Assembly (NCBI GenBank): GCA_035709005.1
Contig: DASTFB010000097.1
Coordinates: 1 to 56,525, forward strand
Direction: 5' to 3'
DNA length: 56,525 nt
Source of the DNA: Candidatus Methylomirabilota bacterium
GTDB lineage: Bacteria; Methylomirabilota; Methylomirabilia; Rokubacteriales; CSP1-6
Under the pieces are notes generated by a model. It did no database searches. It saw nothing but the letters and a program-made list of their open reading frames with translations, and was not told the origin of the DNA. Positions 8,898 through 17,700 of this stretch are shown in pieces. Both the position numbers and the translations under genes were made by a program. The first letter of the stretch is position 1; each line of letters starts with the position of its first letter.

Positions 8898-9701
8898 TCA
8901 CGGACGTGTGGCGAGCGCGGCCACGCGCTCGCGCGCCGCTTCATCGAAGCGACGCGCGCGGCCGACGGCACAGTTGTCCACCGCGTGGGCGACGTCGCGG
9001 GTGGCCGGAATGCTGACGGAGGTCCGCGGATCGCTGACGCCCCAGTTCAGCAGGGCCTGGGCCCAGGTCGACAGCCCGTAGGCCTCGAGGAAGGCGAGCT
9101 CCCGGGCCGGCGGCGGCCGACGGGCCAGCGTCCCCTGACCGAGGGGACGCATCAGCACGACCCCGACACCGCGAGCCGCCGCCAGGGGCAGGAGCCCCCG
9201 CTCGATCTCCCGCTCCCGGGGGTTGTACGGCACCTGGATCGCGTCGACGCGGCCCGTGGCGACGATGGCCGCCATCTCGTCGAAGCAGGCGGCGCTCCAG
9301 TGCGTGATGCCGATGGCGCGGATGCGACTCTGGCTCTTCAGCTCCTCCAGGTAGGGCAGGTGCGTCTGCCACGCTTGCAGGTTGTGGATCTGGTAGAGGT
9401 CGACGTGATCGCCGTACCAGGCCAGGGCGCGCCGGATCTGCTCGCGCCCCTCGCGCGCCGTGCTGGCCCACACCTTGGTGGCCACGATGACGTCCGCGCG
9501 TCTCGGCCCGAGCGTGGCGGCCAGCACTCGCTCGGCATTGCCGTACATGGGTGAGGAGTCGAAGAAGATCCCGCCGTGGGTCATGACCGCGTCCGTCACC
9601 GGCTGGACCAGGCCGGGCTCGCGGACGTCGAAGGTCTGCCAGGTTCCCATCCCGATGACGGGAACCTCGAGACCACTGCGGCCCAGGCGGCGCCGCTCCA
9701 C
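8898..9701 (-). CDS. Aldo/keto reductase
   Basis: NADPH-dependent carbonyl reductase of the AKR superfamily, 267 aa. The start MERRRLGRSGLEVPVIGMGT is typical. The catalytic tetrad can be placed: Asp and Tyr in FFDSSPMYGNAE (near residues 48-54), Lys in VATKVW and His in QIHNLQ. The cofactor-binding end SIPATRD is near residue 235. The start is GTG 9701, with TACACT 8 nt upstream as a leaderless-type -10. The true substrate is not predictable. Confidence 0.9.
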   Translation of the reverse strand: MERRRLGRSGLEVPVIGMGTWQTFDVREPGLVQPVTDAVMTHGGIFFDSSPMYGNAERVLAATLGPRRADVIVATKVWASTAREGREQIRRALAWYGDHVDLYQIHNLQAWQTHLPYLEELKSQSRIRAIGITHWSAACFDEMAAIVATGRVDAIQVPYNPREREIERGLLPLAAARGVGVVLMRPLGQGTLARRPPPARELAFLEAYGLSTWAQALLNWGVSDPRTSVSIPATRDVAHAVDNCAVGRARRFDEAARERVAALATRP

Positions 9702-9709
9702 GGCGACAC

Positions 9710-9715
9710 AGTGTA
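9710..9715 (-). promoter_or_regulatory. -10 element of the aldo/keto reductase gene (leaderless type)
   Basis: TACACT on the minus strand lies 8 nt upstream of GTG 9701. The spacing matches several other genes of the window, and no ribosome site is present between them. Confidence 0.4.
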
Positions 9716-9954
9716 CCGCCGGCCACGCGCCCGGGTCGGCGCCGGTCTAAGGCGACGCCCTCCCAAACCAGGGCAAGCAAGCTCCCGAGAACGGTAAACG
9801 GCTTCACGGGCACCGGCGGAAACCGACCACTGGCCGGGCGAACCCGGCGGTACAGGTCTTGCTGTAGTGAATGGCGGAAGGTGGGTCGGTCGGGCCTCCG
9901 ACCGGGTCGCCGCCAGCCGCGCCCATGCGCCCCTATGGGCGCGGTTTTATTTTT
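9716..9954 (+). ncRNA. Possible plus-strand small RNA ending at an intrinsic terminator
   Basis: This 240-bp gap has no credible protein gene, yet it ends in a strong plus-strand terminator while both neighbours are on the minus strand. Compact hairpins precede it: GCCGGG-CGAA-CCCGGC near 9833-9848 and a nested GGCGG...GGTCGG...CCGACC...CCGCC near 9873-9914. It does not match the conserved cores of tmRNA, RNase P RNA or SRP RNA that I could recall. The 5' end is unknown and no clear plus-strand promoter was found. Alternatively the hairpin simply shields the trpD mRNA 3' end. Confidence 0.3.
9917..9954 (+). terminator. Rho-independent terminator facing trpD
   Basis: CCGCGCCCAT (9917-9926) and ATGGGCGCGG (9935-9944) form a perfect 10-bp stem with an 8-nt loop, followed by TTTTATTTTT (9945-9954). 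The T-run is on the plus strand and contains the complement of the trpD stop codon. It would stop transcripts arriving from the left; on the minus strand the hairpin is preceded by A residues but not followed by a T-run. Confidence 0.7.
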
Positions 9955-11026
9955 CCGGCTTGTCGGCGGCCAGCCGCTGACTGAGGCCGATGAGGGTCTC
10001 GAGCTTGGCGCGCGCCGCCCCGCTGTCGATGGAGCGAGCCGCGACCGCCACGGCCTCCTTCAGCTCCCGCGCCCGGCCCCCGGCCACCAGCGCCGCCGCC
10101 GCGTTCATCAGGACGATGTCCCGCTTGGGCCCGGGCTCGCCCCTCAGCAGCGCGCGAATGATGTCGGCGTTCTGTTCCCGGTCGCCGCCCTTGAGATCGC
10201 CGATGCTGGCTCGGGGCAGGCCGAGGTCCTCCGGCCGCAGCGTGAAGGTCTGCACCGTCCCTTCGCGAACCTCGCTGAGACGGCTGTCCCCGGTGTTCGA
10301 GATCTCGTCGAGCCCGTCGGCGCCGTGGACCACGAAGGCGCGCGCCGTGCCCAGCTCGGCCAGCACCCGGGCCAGCGGCTCGGTGAGCTCGGCCGCGTAC
10401 ACGCCGACCACCTGCGCATTGGCGGAGGCGGGGTTGGTGAGCGGCCCCAGCATGTTGAAGACGGTGCGGATGCCCATCTCCCGGCGGGCGGCCATGACGT
10501 GGCGCATCGCCGTGTGCAGTAACGGGGCATAGAGGAAACCGATGCCGACCTCGTCGATGCAGCGGGCGACCTGGGCCGGCCCCAGGTCGAGGTTGATCCC
10601 CAGCGTCTCCACCACGTCGGCCGAGCCGCACAGGGAGGACACCGAGCGGTTGCCGTGCTTGGCCACCCGGAGGCCGGCCCCGGCCACGACAAAGGCGGTC
10701 GCCGTCGAGACGTTGAAGGTGCCGGCGGCGTCGCCGCCGGTGCCGCACGTGTCGATGAGCATCTCGCGATCGGTCCCGGTCAGCGCGGCGACGCCGTCGC
10801 CGCGGCGGCGGATGCGCACCGCCTTCTGGCGCATGACCTGGGCGAACCCGATCAGCTCCTCGACCGTTTCGCCTTTCATGCGGAGCGCGATCAGGAAGGC
10901 GGCGATCTGAGCGTTGGTGGCCGCGCCCGACATGATCGCTTCCATGGCCGCGGCCGCCTCGATCCGCGTGAGGTGTCGGCGCTCGACCAGCGCCCGCAGG
11001 GCCTCGGTGATGATGGGGCTCGTCAT
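9947..11026 (-). CDS. trpD: Anthranilate phosphoribosyltransferase
   Basis: Second step of tryptophan biosynthesis: joins anthranilate and PRPP to phosphoribosyl-anthranilate. 359 aa, normal length. The PRPP/Mg loop DTCGTGGDAAGTFNVSTATA (near residues 92-111), KHGNRSVSS (from residue 123), ARREMGIRTVFNMLGPLTNP and the metal motif GLDEIS are all intact. The ATG directly abuts the stop codon of the upstream histidine kinase gene. No other trp gene is visible in the window, so this copy is outside a trp operon. Confidence 0.96.
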   Translation of the reverse strand: MTSPIITEALRALVERRHLTRIEAAAAMEAIMSGAATNAQIAAFLIALRMKGETVEELIGFAQVMRQKAVRIRRRGDGVAALTGTDREMLIDTCGTGGDAAGTFNVSTATAFVVAGAGLRVAKHGNRSVSSLCGSADVVETLGINLDLGPAQVARCIDEVGIGFLYAPLLHTAMRHVMAARREMGIRTVFNMLGPLTNPASANAQVVGVYAAELTEPLARVLAELGTARAFVVHGADGLDEISNTGDSRLSEVREGTVQTFTLRPEDLGLPRASIGDLKGGDREQNADIIRALLRGEPGPKRDIVLMNAAAALVAGGRARELKEAVAVAARSIDSGAARAKLETLIGLSQRLAADKPEK

Positions 11027-12244
11027 CTAGGCGCTCGCCGTCCGCGCCAGCACCGCCGTCAGGGTGCTGAGGAGCTGGTCCATGCGCACGGGCTTGGAGA
11101 GGACTTCGTCCACTCCGTGCTCGGCCAGCTCGTCCTCCGTCAGCAGCACCCCCCAGCCCGTCAACATGACCACCGGCACCGAGGGGCGGAGCGTCTTGCA
11201 CATGCGCGCCAGCTGCAGCCCGTTGAGCTTGGGCATGGCCAGATCGGTCACCACGACGTCGAAGGACGAGTCGTTCTTGAACTTGTCGATGCCGTCCGCG
11301 CCATCGACGGCCATGACGACGCCGTGCCCGGCGTTGGAGAGAATGTCGCTGATCATCTGGCGCACCTGAGGGTCGTCATCCACCACCAGGCACCGGGTCG
11401 GGCCGCTCGGCGTGTGCGCGGCGGGCGCCGAGGCCGCGGGCTCGGCCCGCGACACGCCCTCGACCAGGAACTTGACCCGCACCGTCGTGCCCCGGCCGGC
11501 GGTGCTGTCGATCTCGATCTGCCCGCCGTGGCGGGCCACGATCCCGTGAGCCAGGCAGAGCCCGAGCCCGGTGGCTCCGGGCTTGGTGGTGAAGAACGGC
11601 TCGAAGACCCGTGCCTGCACCCCGGGCGTCATCCCCGAGCCGGTGTCGGTGACGCTGACGATGGCCTCGCCCCCCTCCATCTGGGCCGAGACGGTCACGA
11701 CGCCGCCGTCGGGCGCGGCGTCCACCGCGTTGGCCAGGATGTGGGCCAGCGCATGCTGCATGCTCTGGGGGTCGCCGGTGATCGGGGGCAGATGGTCCAG
11801 CTGCTCCTGGAAGTGCACACCGGGACGCCGCGACGCCGTGGCCTGGATGGCCTGGCGGAGCGTGGTCAGCAGATCCACCGCCGTCGCCGGCTCGTCGCGC
11901 CGGGCCCGCATGAACTCCTGGATCCGGCGTACCGTTTGGGCCCCGTCCAGCGCAGCCCGCTCGATCGTGTCCAGCCATTCGCGGAGCTGCGGGTCTCTCA
12001 CGCGCTGAATGAGCAGTTGCGTGCGCCCGATGACCGGCGTGAGCACGTCGTTGAAGGCGTGAGCGAAGCTCGAGGCCATCTCGCCGAGGGCCCCCAGCCG
12101 GCTCAGTCGCTCGGCCTGGGCCCGGGCGTTCTGGAGGTCGCGCTCCAGGCCGTGCACCCGCCGGCGCAGCGTGAAGACCCAGACCGCCAGGCCCCCCACG
12201 GCCGCGGCCAGCGTCGCGATGACGAGCACCGCCAGCGTCTGCAT
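11027..12244 (-). CDS. Hybrid sensor histidine kinase with C-terminal receiver domain
   Basis: 405 aa from ATG 12244. One membrane helix (residues 3-25) is followed by a short coiled coil, then a HisKA-like box GEMASSFAHAFNDVLTPVIG with His62 as phosphoacceptor. The ATPase domain has the N box (HILANAVDAAP), DTGSGM, FEPFFTTK and GLGLCLAHGI. After an Ala-rich linker comes a receiver domain from about residue 285, phosphoacceptor Asp334 in VVTDLAMP and Lys384. There is no sensory domain of size, so input may come from a partner. A TTG at 12256 would add four residues, but TATCTT overlaps it, favouring the ATG. The stop abuts trpD. Confidence 0.9.
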   Translation of the reverse strand: MQTLAVLVIATLAAAVGGLAVWVFTLRRRVHGLERDLQNARAQAERLSRLGALGEMASSFAHAFNDVLTPVIGRTQLLIQRVRDPQLREWLDTIERAALDGAQTVRRIQEFMRARRDEPATAVDLLTTLRQAIQATASRRPGVHFQEQLDHLPPITGDPQSMQHALAHILANAVDAAPDGGVVTVSAQMEGGEAIVSVTDTGSGMTPGVQARVFEPFFTTKPGATGLGLCLAHGIVARHGGQIEIDSTAGRGTTVRVKFLVEGVSRAEPAASAPAAHTPSGPTRCLVVDDDPQVRQMISDILSNAGHGVVMAVDGADGIDKFKNDSSFDVVVTDLAMPKLNGLQLARMCKTLRPSVPVVMLTGWGVLLTEDELAEHGVDEVLSKPVRMDQLLSTLTAVLARTASA

Positions 12245-12365
12245 GCCATCGGCCAAGATACCGTTTCCCGATTCGCTCGTCGAGGATCGCGTGCAGGCCG
12301 CCGGTGAACGGCCGCGCCGGCCTGGTCAGGTCGTCGCGGGTCGCCGGGCGGTGCCCGCGGGCCCG

Positions 12366-13514
12366 TCACTCACCGAGCAGCTCGCGAGCGATGATCACGC
12401 GCTGGATCTGGTTGGTGCCTTCGTAGATCTGCATGATCTTGGCGTCGCGCATGAAGCGCTCCACCGGAAAATCGCGCGTGTAGCCGTAGCCGCCGAAGAT
12501 CTGCACAGCGTCGGTGGTGACCTTCATGGCGGCGTCCCCGGCCCAGCACTTCGCCATCGAGGCCTCGTAGGTGTTGCCCCGGATCCCCGCGTCTACCTGG
12601 CGAGCCGCATGGTGGACCATGAGCCGGGCGGCGTGGATCTGCATGGCCATGTCGGCCAGCATGAACTGGATGCCCTGAAAGTCGGCGATCCGCTGCCCGA
12701 ACTGCCGGCGCTCGCGGGCGTAGCCCACGGCGGCGTCCAGAGCGGCCTGGCCGATGCCCACGGCCATCGCCCCGGTGGCGGGGCGGGTCGTGTCCAGCGT
12801 CTGCATGGCGATGCTGAAACCCTGCCCCTCGCCGCCCAGTCGCTGCTCCACGGGCACGCGGCAATCGTTGAAGTGCAGGGCCACCGTGGGCGAGCCGCGG
12901 ATGCCCAGCTTCCGCTCCTTCCGGCCCACGGTGAAGCCAGGCGTGGTCTTGTCGACGAGGAACGCCGTGACGCCCTTGGCGCGCCGGGACGGGTCGACGG
13001 TGGCGAACACGCAGATGAAGTCCGCGTGATCGCCATTGGTGCACCACTGCTTGGTGCCGTTCAACACGTAGTGGTCCCCGCGGCGGATCGCGGTCGTCTT
13101 GAGGGCGGCGGCGTCGGAGCCGGCCTCCGGCTCCGACAGCGAGTAGGCGGCCAGCAGCTCGCCGGTGGCGAGCCGGGGCAGGTATTTCTTCTTCTGCTCC
13201 GGCGTCCCGAAGGTCAGGATGGGCAGGCCCCCCAGGGGCTGGTCGAGATACTGGGTGGCCGACGCCGCGCAGGCCCAGGCGATCTCCTCGCAGACCAGGG
13301 CCAGGGCCAGGCATCCCAGGTCGCTGCCTCCGTACTCTTCCGGCACCCAGATGCCGAACAGGCCGGCGTCGATGATGGCCCGCATCGCCTCCTCGGGGTA
13401 CCGCTCGCGCTCGTCGACATCGGCGGCGAACGGGGCGATCCGCTCGCGCGCGACTTTCCGCGCGAGGTCGCGGATCATCCGCTGCTCGTCGGTCAGCTGG
13501 AACTCCGTCTTCAT
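12366..13514 (-). CDS. Acyl-CoA dehydrogenase
   Basis: FAD enzyme introducing the alpha,beta double bond in acyl-CoA, passing electrons to ETF. 382 aa. [20 protein letters not shown] opens the N-terminal helical domain; [17 protein letters not shown] and [15 protein letters not shown] form the middle barrel; the C-terminus has [20 protein letters not shown] and [10 protein letters not shown] with the canonical catalytic Glu365. Start ATG 13514 overlaps the stop of the acyl-CoA synthetase gene by 4 nt, and the in-frame region upstream codes for that gene in another frame. Last gene of the 12366-16596 unit. Confidence 0.95.
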   Translation of the reverse strand: MKTEFQLTDEQRMIRDLARKVARERIAPFAADVDERERYPEEAMRAIIDAGLFGIWVPEEYGGSDLGCLALALVCEEIAWACAASATQYLDQPLGGLPILTFGTPEQKKKYLPRLATGELLAAYSLSEPEAGSDAAALKTTAIRRGDHYVLNGTKQWCTNGDHADFICVFATVDPSRRAKGVTAFLVDKTTPGFTVGRKERKLGIRGSPTVALHFNDCRVPVEQRLGGEGQGFSIAMQTLDTTRPATGAMAVGIGQAALDAAVGYARERRQFGQRIADFQGIQFMLADMAMQIHAARLMVHHAARQVDAGIRGNTYEASMAKCWAGDAAMKVTTDAVQIFGGYGYTRDFPVERFMRDAKIMQIYEGTNQIQRVIIARELLGE

Positions 13515-15550
13515 GGGCGCGCTCCCGCGATCACCAGAGCATCCACCGCGGTGAGCCGGTCCCCGGCCGCGATGATCGGATTGAGGTCCACCTCCAGCAC
13601 GTGCGCCTCCGCCATCATGAGCTCTCCGAGCGCGCGGACCGCACCGGCCAGTGGGCCCCGGTCCACCGGCGGCAACCCCCGGGGTCCCCCGAGCAGGCGG
13701 GGCAGCCCGCCTTCGCTCAGCATCTCGCGGATGTCGTCGTCGGCCACGGGGGCGAGCCGCAGCGCGACGTCGCGAACGACCTCGGTCAGCACTCCGCCCG
13801 CGCCCACCGCAACGACCGGACCGAAGACCTCGTCGCGGCGCGCCCCCAGCAAGAGCTCGACCCCGGGTCCCACTTGGGCCTGGACCACGAAGCGCTCGAC
13901 GCCGACCCGCCCGGCGAGCTCGCGGCACGCCTCCCGCACGGCCGCCGCGTCACGGAGGCTGAGCGCGACGCCGCCCACCTCGGTCTTGTGGATCACTCCG
14001 GGGGCGTCGACCTTCACGACGACCGGGTAGCCGATCGCCTCGGCCGCCATCACCGCCTCGTCGGCAGACCCCGCGGCGCCTTCACGACAGAACGTGATGC
14101 CGTAGGTCTCGAGCAGTCGTCGCGCCTGGGCGTGGGACAGCGGCCGGCTCGCCGCGGCGGCGCCAGCCGGCGCGGACGAGTCGTGCCCGTGACGGCACGG
14201 CGTCGAGCGCGGCGAGCGCCACAGTGCCCGCCAGGCCCGCACGGCGCGCTCCGGCCCGGGCATGACCGGAACGCCGCCGGCGCGGAGGCGGGCCGCGACC
14301 CCGGGGGCGTCGGCGGCGAAGGCCACGGCGGGCTTGCCCGTCGCCCGCGTGGCCGACACGACCGCCTCGGCGAACTCGGGAATATCCAGACCGACGTCGA
14401 TGGCGACCGCACCGGCGATCGTCGGCTGATCGAAGACGACACGGACCGCCTCGACGATGCGCGAGGGCACCACCTGCGGCGTGAGATCCACGGGATTGCC
14501 CAGGGCTGCGAACGCGGGGACGAGCGGCCGCAGCCGGCTTCGCGCGGCCTCGTCCAGCGCCGGTACCGCCAGCCCGGCCCGCTCGGCACAGTCGGCGGCG
14601 ACGACCGAGGGCCCGCCCGAGACGGTGATGATGGCGACGCTGGGCGCCGCCGGTCGCGCCGGCCCGCTGAGGGCCAGGGCCTCGATGGCGTCGAAGAACT
14701 CCTCGGTCTCCTCGACGTGCACGACGCGGGCATGCAGGCAGGCGGCGCGGAACACCGCGCCCGGACCAGCCACGGCTCCGGTGTGCGAGGCCGCGGCCCG
14801 CCGGCCGGCCTCCGAGCCGCCGGCCTTGAGCACGACCACCGGCTTGCGGCCCACCGCGCGCTCGGCGGCGGCGACGAACCGCCGTCCATCGACAATGTCC
14901 TCGAGGAAGCAGGCGATGAGGGTCGTCGCCTCGTCCTCGGCCAGGAAGGCGATCACCTCGGCCGCCTGCACATCGGCCTGGTTGCCGATGGACAGACAGC
15001 GGGCCACGCCGAGATCGCGGCTGCCCAGGTGCCGGAAGATGAGCCCCGCGTAGGCGCCGCTCTGAGAGACGATGCCGATGCCGCCCGGCCGCCGCGGCAG
15101 ATCCCAGAAGTAGGTGCCGTTGAGCCCGGCCGGCGCCGAGTAGACACCCATGCAGTTCGGTCCCACCAGCCTGAGCCCGGCGGCTCGCGCGCTGGCCAGC
15201 AGCTCGGCCTGGGCGCTGCGACCTTCCTCGTCCACCTCGCCGAAGCCCGACGAGAGCACGATGGCCGCCCTGGTCCGCCGCATGGCCAGCGCCTTGACCG
15301 CCGCGGGCACCGCCGCGGCGGGCAGGCTCACCAGGGCCAGGTCGATCCCTTCGGGCAACGCCTCCACGACGGGGACCGTGGGCAGGCCGAGGATCGGCTC
15401 GCCGGCCGGGTTCACCGGGTAGAGCGCTCCGGAAAAACCGCCGTCCTTCACGTTCTTCAGCAGTCGAAAGCCGAGCTTGGCGGGATCGCGCGAGGCGCCC
15501 AGGATCGCGACGGAGCGCGGGGCGAAGAGCGCCTCGAGGCCGTCCATCAC
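13511..15550 (-). CDS. ADP-forming acyl-CoA synthetase (acetate-CoA ligase family)
   Basis: Single-chain NDP-forming acyl-CoA synthetase, 679 aa, interconverting acid + CoA + ATP and acyl-CoA + ADP + Pi. The order is CoA-binding Rossmann domain ([20 protein letters not shown] at residues 9-28), succinyl-CoA-ligase-like domains ([22 protein letters not shown] with the phosphorylated His near residue 257), then an ATP-grasp domain ([29 protein letters not shown], near residues 490-540). A low-complexity linker near residue 455 joins the halves. Overlaps both neighbours by 4 nt. The acid used is unknown. Confidence 0.93.
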   Translation of the reverse strand: MMDGLEALFAPRSVAILGASRDPAKLGFRLLKNVKDGGFSGALYPVNPAGEPILGLPTVPVVEALPEGIDLALVSLPAAAVPAAVKALAMRRTRAAIVLSSGFGEVDEEGRSAQAELLASARAAGLRLVGPNCMGVYSAPAGLNGTYFWDLPRRPGGIGIVSQSGAYAGLIFRHLGSRDLGVARCLSIGNQADVQAAEVIAFLAEDEATTLIACFLEDIVDGRRFVAAAERAVGRKPVVVLKAGGSEAGRRAAASHTGAVAGPGAVFRAACLHARVVHVEETEEFFDAIEALALSGPARPAAPSVAIITVSGGPSVVAADCAERAGLAVPALDEAARSRLRPLVPAFAALGNPVDLTPQVVPSRIVEAVRVVFDQPTIAGAVAIDVGLDIPEFAEAVVSATRATGKPAVAFAADAPGVAARLRAGGVPVMPGPERAVRAWRALWRSPRSTPCRHGHDSSAPAGAAAASRPLSHAQARRLLETYGITFCREGAAGSADEAVMAAEAIGYPVVVKVDAPGVIHKTEVGGVALSLRDAAAVREACRELAGRVGVERFVVQAQVGPGVELLLGARRDEVFGPVVAVGAGGVLTEVVRDVALRLAPVADDDIREMLSEGGLPRLLGGPRGLPPVDRGPLAGAVRALGELMMAEAHVLEVDLNPIIAAGDRLTAVDALVIAGARP

Positions 15551-16596
15551 GGGACCAGGCGGAGGATGCGGTCGTCGCTCGCGGCGGGGGAGCCGCGCCC
15601 GTCCCGGTTGCTCGTGGCGATGTAGAGCGCCCCGTCCGGACCGACCACCACGTCGCGCAACCGCCCGTAGTCGCCGTCGAGCAGGGGCGAGGCCATCGTC
15701 GCCGATCCGTCGGCGGCCAGGTTCACGCGCAGGAGTTGCCGGCCCCGCAGCGTCGCGATGTAGGCGACGCCGTCCAGAATCGCCATGCCGGCCGGCGCCC
15801 AGGTCCGGAACCCCGACTCCAGCACGGGATCTTCGAAGCCCTCCCGGCCAGCCCGGCCGTAGACGTCCGGCCAGCCGTAATTACGACCGGGCCGGATGAA
15901 GCTCAGCTCGTCGTGCCCGCCCGGAATGCCGGAGGGCCCGTGCTCGGAGGCGAAGAGCTGCCCGGCGCCGTCCCAGGCCAGTCCCTGGGGATTGCGATGG
16001 CCGAGGCTGTACACCGGCGAGCCGGGAAAGGGGTTATCGGTAGGCACGGTGCCGTCGGCGTTGTAGCGCAGGATCTTTCCAGCGAGCGAGTCCAGCCGCT
16101 GGGCCAGGCGCGGCTCCGAGGCGTCTCCGGTGGTGAGGTAGAGCTTGCCGTCGGGACCGAACTTCACACGACAGCCGTCGTGCACGGTGGCGCCGGGAAT
16201 GTCGTCGACGAGCACGCGCTCGACGGCGCCTCGGCCTTGGCCGAGCGTGAGCAGCGCGAGCCGATTCACCAGGCTGACGCGCTTGCTCAGCGTGTAGCAG
16301 ACGTACAGCCGACCCGTCTTCGCGAACTCCGGGTCGAGGGCGAGCCCCATCAGACCGCCCTCCCCGCGCGCGGCCACCGGGAGCGTGGCCACGGGCTTGG
16401 GATGCAGCCGCCCCTCGTGCACGACGCGGATGCGGCCGGCCCGTTCGGTGAGGAAGAGCCGCCCGTCGGGGGCGAAGGCCAGCGCCCACGGCACCTGCAG
16501 CCCGCTGGCCACGACCGTGACCCGTGGCTGCGACTGCAGCGGTGAGCCCGCGAGCACGCCCGCCAGCACGACAAGCCCGGCCACGAGGGCCTTCAC
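15547..16596 (-). CDS. PQQ-dependent sugar dehydrogenase (soluble aldose dehydrogenase family)
   Basis: Secreted six-bladed beta-propeller oxidoreductase of the Asd/soluble glucose dehydrogenase family, 349 aa. A signal peptide covers residues 1-22. Family segments: LQVPWALAFAPDGRLFLTER, GEGGLMGLALDPEF, HDGCRVKFGPDGKLYLTTGD with the likely catalytic His, SLGHRNPQGLAWDG, FASEHGPSG, PGRNYGWP. GTG 16596 is used; TACACT 8 nt upstream suggests a separate leaderless promoter. PQQ synthesis genes are not in the window, so the cofactor comes from elsewhere. Confidence 0.9.
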   Translation of the reverse strand: MKALVAGLVVLAGVLAGSPLQSQPRVTVVASGLQVPWALAFAPDGRLFLTERAGRIRVVHEGRLHPKPVATLPVAARGEGGLMGLALDPEFAKTGRLYVCYTLSKRVSLVNRLALLTLGQGRGAVERVLVDDIPGATVHDGCRVKFGPDGKLYLTTGDASEPRLAQRLDSLAGKILRYNADGTVPTDNPFPGSPVYSLGHRNPQGLAWDGAGQLFASEHGPSGIPGGHDELSFIRPGRNYGWPDVYGRAGREGFEDPVLESGFRTWAPAGMAILDGVAYIATLRGRQLLRVNLAADGSATMASPLLDGDYGRLRDVVVGPDGALYIATSNRDGRGSPAASDDRILRLVP

Positions 16597-16604
16597 AAGC
16601 TACG

Positions 16605-16610
16605 AGTGTA
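16605..16610 (-). promoter_or_regulatory. -10 element before the PQQ dehydrogenase gene
   Basis: TACACT on the minus strand lies 8 nt upstream of GTG 16596, in the only sizeable gap (69 bp) between 12366 and 21166. It suggests that the PQQ dehydrogenase - acyl-CoA synthetase - acyl-CoA dehydrogenase genes form their own transcript. Confidence 0.45.
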
Positions 16611-16665
16611 GCGTTCGCGCCCATCGTCCAGCAAACCGGCGGCCGCGACAGACGCCGGTGCCGCC

Positions 16666-17700
16666 TCAGCGGACGACCCGCCTCCAGAGGGACGAGGTCC
16701 AGCCCGCGTGGAGGACCTCCCGGATTTCCCGCAGGGCGAGGTCGCCCAGACCCAGATGCTCGAGGGCCCGACCGCGGCCGGACAGCGGACGGCCCAGGAG
16801 CGCGCTGAACACCAGCAGGAGCCCGCTGCACGCCCCACTGTCCGCTTGCACCGTCCGCGCCGCGGACTCGAGGAGTGTCAGCCCGAGAGCCGCGTCCTCG
16901 GTGACGTACCGGTGGGTGAGACTCACGGGCCCGTCGAGACCGACGGCGCCGTCGCTGGCGGCCAGCGCGTAGGCGGCGGGCGAATAGCCCCACCCGGCGC
17001 GAGCCGCCCCTCGCTCGGCGTCGACGGCGTCCACGAGTCGCCGGGCGCTCGCCGTCATATCGATATCCCGGCCTTGATCGATCCCGCCGAGGTTCAGCAG
17101 GACCAGCGCCGGGTGGAGCACCGGCCCGCCGTCGGTCAGGGCGGCGTCGAGGATGTCGACCGACGGCCGCGCCGACGGGAACAGCTCGCTCGCCGCCGCC
17201 AGCGCCGTGGAGCGCGCTGCCGGGAATGCGCCAAGTTGCAGGCTGGCGACGCGCTGCGCGACGTGCACTGCGGCCGGCCCGGTCTGCCGAGCTTGGTAGG
17301 GGAACGTGCCCGTCTCGACGAACGCCCGGGGCAGCCGGCCGCCGGCGCGGGTGATCTCCCGGGCCATGACGAAGGCCCCCAGGGTGCCGGGGGCGACCAC
17401 GACGACGTGTCGGTCGTCGAGGTGCGCAGCTAGCCGTCGGGCCACGTCCTCGTGCGCGGCGGCCGGCACGGCGACGATGATGACGTCGGCGCCCGCCACG
17501 GCTTCACCGAGGTCCTCGACGACGGAGAGCGGCGCCTTGCCGGAGCGGTCCGGGGCGGCCAGCGTCAGGCCCCCGGCCTGACGGATGGCCGCGAGCTCCC
17601 TCGCCGCGCGGCGCCAGAGGCGCACGTCGTGGCCGGCCAGGGCCAGGTCGGCCGCCACCGCATACGCGCCACTGCCGCCTCCCAGGATGGTGACCGGCAT
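16666..17700 (-). CDS. NAD/NADP octopine/nopaline dehydrogenase family protein
   Basis: 344 aa. The N-terminal Rossmann fold starts MPVTILGGGSGAYAVAADLA (GxGxxA at residues 6-12); the C-terminal half is the all-helical opine dehydrogenase domain with HPALVLLNLGGI near residue 200. The family reductively joins an amino acid to a 2-oxo acid, or the reverse. The ATG overlaps the CoA-transferase stop by one base (TGATG). It may be the last gene of the GntR-led run, since a gap and promoter follow. The opine substrate cannot be read. Confidence 0.88.
   Translation of the reverse strand: MPVTILGGGSGAYAVAADLALAGHDVRLWRRAARELAAIRQAGGLTLAAPDRSGKAPLSVVEDLGEAVAGADVIIVAVPAAAHEDVARRLAAHLDDRHVVVVAPGTLGAFVMAREITRAGGRLPRAFVETGTFPYQARQTGPAAVHVAQRVASLQLGAFPAARSTALAAASELFPSARPSVDILDAALTDGGPVLHPALVLLNLGGIDQGRDIDMTASARRLVDAVDAERGAARAGWGYSPAAYALAASDGAVGLDGPVSLTHRYVTEDAALGLTLLESAARTVQADSGACSGLLLVFSALLGRPLSGRGRALEHLGLGDLALREIREVLHAGWTSSLWRRVVR

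Noticed and set aside
9716-9954. Known structured RNA (tmRNA, RNase P, SRP, common riboswitches)
   Set aside because: The conserved cores of these RNAs that I could recall are absent; only the terminator and generic hairpins are supported.
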